From Gilvimarinus xylanilyticus (GTDB taxonomy: Bacteria > Pseudomonadota > Gammaproteobacteria > Pseudomonadales > Cellvibrionaceae), in the NCBI RefSeq assembly GCF_024195295.1, contig NZ_JAMFTH010000001.1, positions 1,178,001-1,242,000 of the forward strand: 64,000 nt of DNA. The letters are read 5' to 3'. The translations under genes were made by a program, and so were the position numbers. The notes under the pieces were generated by a model. The model was not told where the DNA came from. It saw only the letters and a list, made by a program, of their open reading frames with translations, and did not search any database. This document shows, piece by piece, positions 61,021 through 64,000 of the stretch. The first letter of the stretch is position 1. The number at the start of each line of letters is the position of its first letter.

Positions 61021-63567
61021 ATGCACTTCACGGCAGATACCTCGATGGAACAACTGTTGTTGCGCACCTTGGCAGCCAACTCGTTGGACCTGATCTACGC
61101 CAAAGATCGCAATGGTCATTTTTTATTTGCCAATGTCGCACTGGCCAAGCTCTTCGGCCTTAACTCACCCCAGGACATGCTGGGTAAAAGCGACTTTGAC
61201 CTTTACCCCGACCATTTGGCGCGGGGCTACCACCAGGATGATCAACAGGTTATTGACTCGGGCGAGCCGATCGCCGACCGTGAAGAACAAATGATTGATA
61301 TTGCCAGCGGCGAACATCGCTGGTACTCCACCACTAAAATTCCGTTAAAAGATGTCAACGGCGCCATTATCGGCCTTGTGGGTATTACCCGGGACATTAC
61401 CGCCAGTCGCAACACCAAGGTGCAAACCCAGGCCTTAAACCGCGAGCTTAAAGGCCGCGAAGCGCTGCGCAACAAAGAACTGGAGCAGCTATCGGCCACC
61501 CTCGAAAAAGAGCGGCAGCTAATGCGCACTTTAATTGACGCCCTGCCCGACAACATCTACGCCAAAGATTTAAATAGCCAGTTTCTACTGGCCAATCACT
61601 CGGTGGCCGATAGCATGGGCACCACCTCGACAGAAATTTTGGGCAAAGATGATTTCGACTTCTACCCGGCTGAACTGGCCCAGCAGTATCGCGACGATGA
61701 ACAAAAAGTGCTTACCACAGGCAAAGCCCTGCTTGAGCGCGAAGAACCCGCTGTAGATCAAACCACCGGCAGAACTCGCTGGCTGCTCACGAGTAAAATC
61801 CCCTTTCGGAATAAATCTGGTCGAATTGTTGGCCTGGTCGGTATAGGGCGGGATATTAGTCGCCGTCGGCTCGCGGAATTGGCGCTTCGGCGCAGTGAAG
61901 AAAGGTTCCGTAGTCTCACCGAGCTTTCCTCGGACTGGTACTGGGAGCAAGATGAACGCAGCACTTTCACAGACCTTACCGACCCCAACGGCAAATCCGG
62001 CTTTAACCGCAAAGACATACTGGGTCGCAGTATTACTCAACTTCCCTATTGCGAACCCTTGAGCGGCTGCTGGATCGAGCTTGAGCACACCCAAAGCGAG
62101 CGCGAGCCCTTTCGCGGGTTTGAGCTACGCTGCGAAAAACCCGGACAAAAGCCGCGCTTTATCAGCTTAAGCGGCATGCCTGTGTTTGATGATAAGCAAA
62201 ATTTTTGCGGCTACCGGGGCATTGGCCAGGACATTACCGCACGCCGCGAATCCGAAGACCGGGTGCATTTTCTCGCCACCCATGACAGCTTAACCGAGCT
62301 ACCCAACCGGTTTATGTTTCACGAAATTCTCGACGTTGCTTTAAAATCGGCCCAACGCCATAACCGCGCACTGGCGGTATTGTTTATCGATCTTGATCGG
62401 TTCAAAAACATTAACGACACGCTGGGCCATGATGCCGGCGACCAACTGCTTCAAGTTATTGGTCAACGTTTCACCCAGACATTACGTGCCAGCGATGTGG
62501 TTGCGCGCCTGGGCGGCGACGAATTTGTGGTACTGCTGCAAGACATTCATACCGAGCAAGACGCGCGTATAGCGGCGCAAAAACTGATAGCCGCTGCCGT
62601 TAACCCCGTCATCATACGCGACCAGGAATGCCGGGTAACGGCGAGCGTGGGCATTTGCATGTACCCGGCCGATGCCGACGACGGCGAAAGCCTGATGAAA
62701 AACGCCGATATCGCCATGTACTTGGCTAAAGAAGAAGGCAAAAACACCTACCAGTTCTACTCCCCCAACCTTCAGGCCCGCTCGCGCGAGCGCCTGGAGC
62801 TAGAAAATCACCTGCGTTTGGCCGTAGAGCAGGATCAACTGTTTTTACACTACCAAGCCAAGCGCGACTTAAAAACCGGCGCTGTAGCCGGGGTTGAAGC
62901 GCTGGTGCGCTGGCAACACCCAAGCCTTGGTGTAGTTCCGCCTAACGACTTTATTCCCCTGGCTGAAGAAACCGGCTTAATTGTGTTAATCGGCCGCTGG
63001 GTACTCAAAACGGCCTGCCTGCAGAGCGCTCACTGGCAGCAGCAAGGGCTATTGCCTGTGTGTATGTCGGTAAATTTATCGCCGCGCCAGTTTTACGATG
63101 AATATTTGATTGAAGACATTCGCCTAGCCCTTCAAGAGTCCGGACTCGCGCCCGCCAACCTGGAGCTGGAAATTACCGAAAGCATGGTTATGCAAAATAC
63201 TGATCGCGCTATCGATATTTTACGCAGCCTTAAAGCGCTGGGGGTTCGCCTGGCCATTGATGACTTTGGCGTAGGCTATTCGTTGCTGGCACAGATCAAA
63301 CAGTTTCCGGTAGATACTCTTAAGGTCGACAGCTCATTTATCCGCGACATTCCCGCCAATTTTGAAGACAAAGCCATTACCCAGGCGATTATTGCGATGG
63401 GCAAAACCCTCAGCTTAACGGTCATCGCCGAAGGTGTAGAAACCCTCGAGCAGGAATCGTTTCTGCGCGAGCACAACTGCGACCAATCCCAAGGTTATTT
63501 CTTCAGCCGTCCCATTGCGGCCGAAGGATTAGAGGCCCTCTTAAGAGACAACTCCACAGCAAAATAA
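61021..63567 (+). CDS. PAS-PAS-PAS-GGDEF-EAL cyclic-di-GMP protein
   Basis: An 848-residue soluble protein with no membrane helix. Three PAS domains (about 1-130, 165-290 and 295-410), the first two near-duplicates (DFDLYPDHLARGY and DFDFYPAELAQQY), each ending with a PAC-type GLVGIxRDI segment. GGDEF (about 415-575) has an intact G498-GDEF site. EAL (about 590-840) has E626-A-L, NLSPRQF, ELEITESMVM, DDFGVGYS and KVDSSFI, so phosphodiesterase activity is expected. It could make or degrade c-di-GMP in response to a small ligand or redox state sensed by PAS. ATG with GAGG; two TATAAT boxes (60977 and 60995) lie upstream. Confidence 0.95.
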   Translation: MHFTADTSMEQLLLRTLAANSLDLIYAKDRNGHFLFANVALAKLFGLNSPQDMLGKSDFDLYPDHLARGYHQDDQQVIDSGEPIADREEQMIDIASGEHRWYSTTKIPLKDVNGAIIGLVGITRDITASRNTKVQTQALNRELKGREALRNKELEQLSATLEKERQLMRTLIDALPDNIYAKDLNSQFLLANHSVADSMGTTSTEILGKDDFDFYPAELAQQYRDDEQKVLTTGKALLEREEPAVDQTTGRTRWLLTSKIPFRNKSGRIVGLVGIGRDISRRRLAELALRRSEERFRSLTELSSDWYWEQDERSTFTDLTDPNGKSGFNRKDILGRSITQLPYCEPLSGCWIELEHTQSEREPFRGFELRCEKPGQKPRFISLSGMPVFDDKQNFCGYRGIGQDITARRESEDRVHFLATHDSLTELPNRFMFHEILDVALKSAQRHNRALAVLFIDLDRFKNINDTLGHDAGDQLLQVIGQRFTQTLRASDVVARLGGDEFVVLLQDIHTEQDARIAAQKLIAAAVNPVIIRDQECRVTASVGICMYPADADDGESLMKNADIAMYLAKEEGKNTYQFYSPNLQARSRERLELENHLRLAVEQDQLFLHYQAKRDLKTGAVAGVEALVRWQHPSLGVVPPNDFIPLAEETGLIVLIGRWVLKTACLQSAHWQQQGLLPVCMSVNLSPRQFYDEYLIEDIRLALQESGLAPANLELEITESMVMQNTDRAIDILRSLKALGVRLAIDDFGVGYSLLAQIKQFPVDTLKVDSSFIRDIPANFEDKAITQAIIAMGKTLSLTVIAEGVETLEQESFLREHNCDQSQGYFFSRPIAAEGLEALLRDNSTAK

Positions 63568-63598
63568 ACACCGGAAATCATACGCCCTGAAGATCGCA

Positions 63599-63907
63599 CT
63601 ACGCCCTGTTCCTCCAGTCGCCAATCACAAGCATTGCCACACAGCTAAACCAAATAGCTACACCGTAAAACAACGACAAGTTATCGCCATTAAAAAGACT
63701 GCGCCCTATCAACATTGCCGTGGGGGTAGCAATACCGCCCGCCATAATACCCACGCAAATGGATTGCCTTAGGTTAGACCGTAAGTCTTTTTTATAGAAT
63801 TTTCCACAATGGGGACAACCGAAGGATTTTTCTGGATTGCGCCAGTCCTCGCAAAGCGCCTGTTGAGCGGTGAAAATTTGATTGCAGCTGGGGCACTGGT
63901 AGGACAT
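63599..63907 (-). CDS. Zinc-ribbon membrane protein, unknown function
   Basis: A 102-residue protein starting MSYQCPSCNQIF, with a second CPHCGKFY pair giving a four-cysteine zinc ribbon (about residues 5-36). Two membrane helices follow (about 50-70 and 77-95). Such small ribbon-plus-membrane proteins are common and mostly uncharacterised. ATG 63907 with AAGG is chosen; an upstream in-frame start 14 codons earlier adds a non-conserved extension. It ends 31 bases from the convergent GGDEF-EAL gene. Confidence 0.75.
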   Translation of the reverse strand: MSYQCPSCNQIFTAQQALCEDWRNPEKSFGCPHCGKFYKKDLRSNLRQSICVGIMAGGIATPTAMLIGRSLFNGDNLSLFYGVAIWFSCVAMLVIGDWRNRA

Positions 63908-63942
63908 ATCAACGCCTTGATAATTATGTTTTTTAAGCGCGC

Positions 63943-63999
63943 CTACCAACGGGCCTTATCCCACATCTCGGGGTTGGCCCAAAAGCGCGGATTATTCCA
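63943..63999 (-). CDS. C-terminal end of a gene continuing past the right edge (partial)
   Basis: On the minus strand an open frame runs in from the window edge and ends at TAG 63943-63945, reading WNNPRFWANPEMWDKARW. The tryptophan-rich tail looks protein-like, and its stop lies 35 bases before the zinc-ribbon gene start. Only 18 codons are visible, so neither identity nor reality is certain. Confidence 0.5.
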   Translation of the reverse strand, partial: WNNPRFWANPEMWDKARW

Positions 64000-64000
64000 G

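Overview
The window looks like chromosomal DNA of a free-living gammaproteobacterium, most likely a marine polysaccharide degrader related to Cellvibrionaceae. This is inferred from Pseudomonas-like gene order (adk-tsaB; rlmKL-rmf-pyrD), a large NAD-glutamate dehydrogenase, and two secreted lipoprotein carbohydrate enzymes (pectinesterase and GH9). No rRNA, tRNA, CRISPR array, prophage or plasmid functions were seen. Most of the sequence is ordinary housekeeping DNA with several accessory islands.

Layout. 1-6.5 kb: tail of bioA, then a leftward string adk, histone H1-like gene, tsaB, M18 aminopeptidase, a DUF3524/GTDC1-type glycosyltransferase (bacterial relative of the tRNA-queuosine mannosyltransferase) and trpS. 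Three of these act on tRNA. 6.7-7.06 kb: a non-coding 363-bp element with imperfect 32-bp terminal inverted repeats and internal hairpins (MITE-like). 7.1-18.2 kb: small conserved protein, shikimate kinase-like protein, chemoreceptor, NhaP2 antiporter, RNase II, pectinesterase lipoprotein, outer-membrane barrel, CvfB. 18.2-25.2 kb: a weakly coding stretch, then a PAS-LuxR regulator and a compact chaperone-usher pilus operon (pilin, hairpin, chaperone, usher, two-domain tip protein). 25.3-29.6 kb: RND pump and adaptor. 29.8-32.1 kb: nitric-oxide module, with nnrS-nsrR-sirB2 diverging from a tiny membrane-protein gene across an excellent NsrR operator.

32.1-34.6 kb: LysR regulator diverging from azoR and a pirin gene. 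34.7-40.2 kb: two unrecognised genes, an ABC exporter, a small membrane protein and rlmKL. 40.2-42.3 kb: rmf, pyrD and a DUF2835 gene. 42.4-48.8 kb: gabD and gdhB, a route from GABA and glutamate into the TCA cycle. 49.0-57.1 kb: a tightly overlapped Bat (Batman/aerotolerance) operon, moxR-DUF58-DUF4381-VWA-VWA/TPR-BatD, ending in a site-2-protease-like M50 gene. 57.4-60.0 kb: GH9 lipoprotein. 60-64 kb: CPBP protease, a PAS-PAS-PAS-GGDEF-EAL protein, a zinc-ribbon membrane protein and the edge of another gene.

The most interesting items are the DUF3524 glycosyltransferase inside a tRNA-themed gene string, the MITE-like element, the pilus locus with a perfect 12-bp stem between pilin and chaperone, the NsrR-controlled small membrane protein, and the intramembrane protease translationally coupled to the Bat operon. 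I found no single system I can call wholly undescribed. Starts were chosen by ribosome-binding site and family N-terminus; all functional calls are by reading motifs, without database searches.
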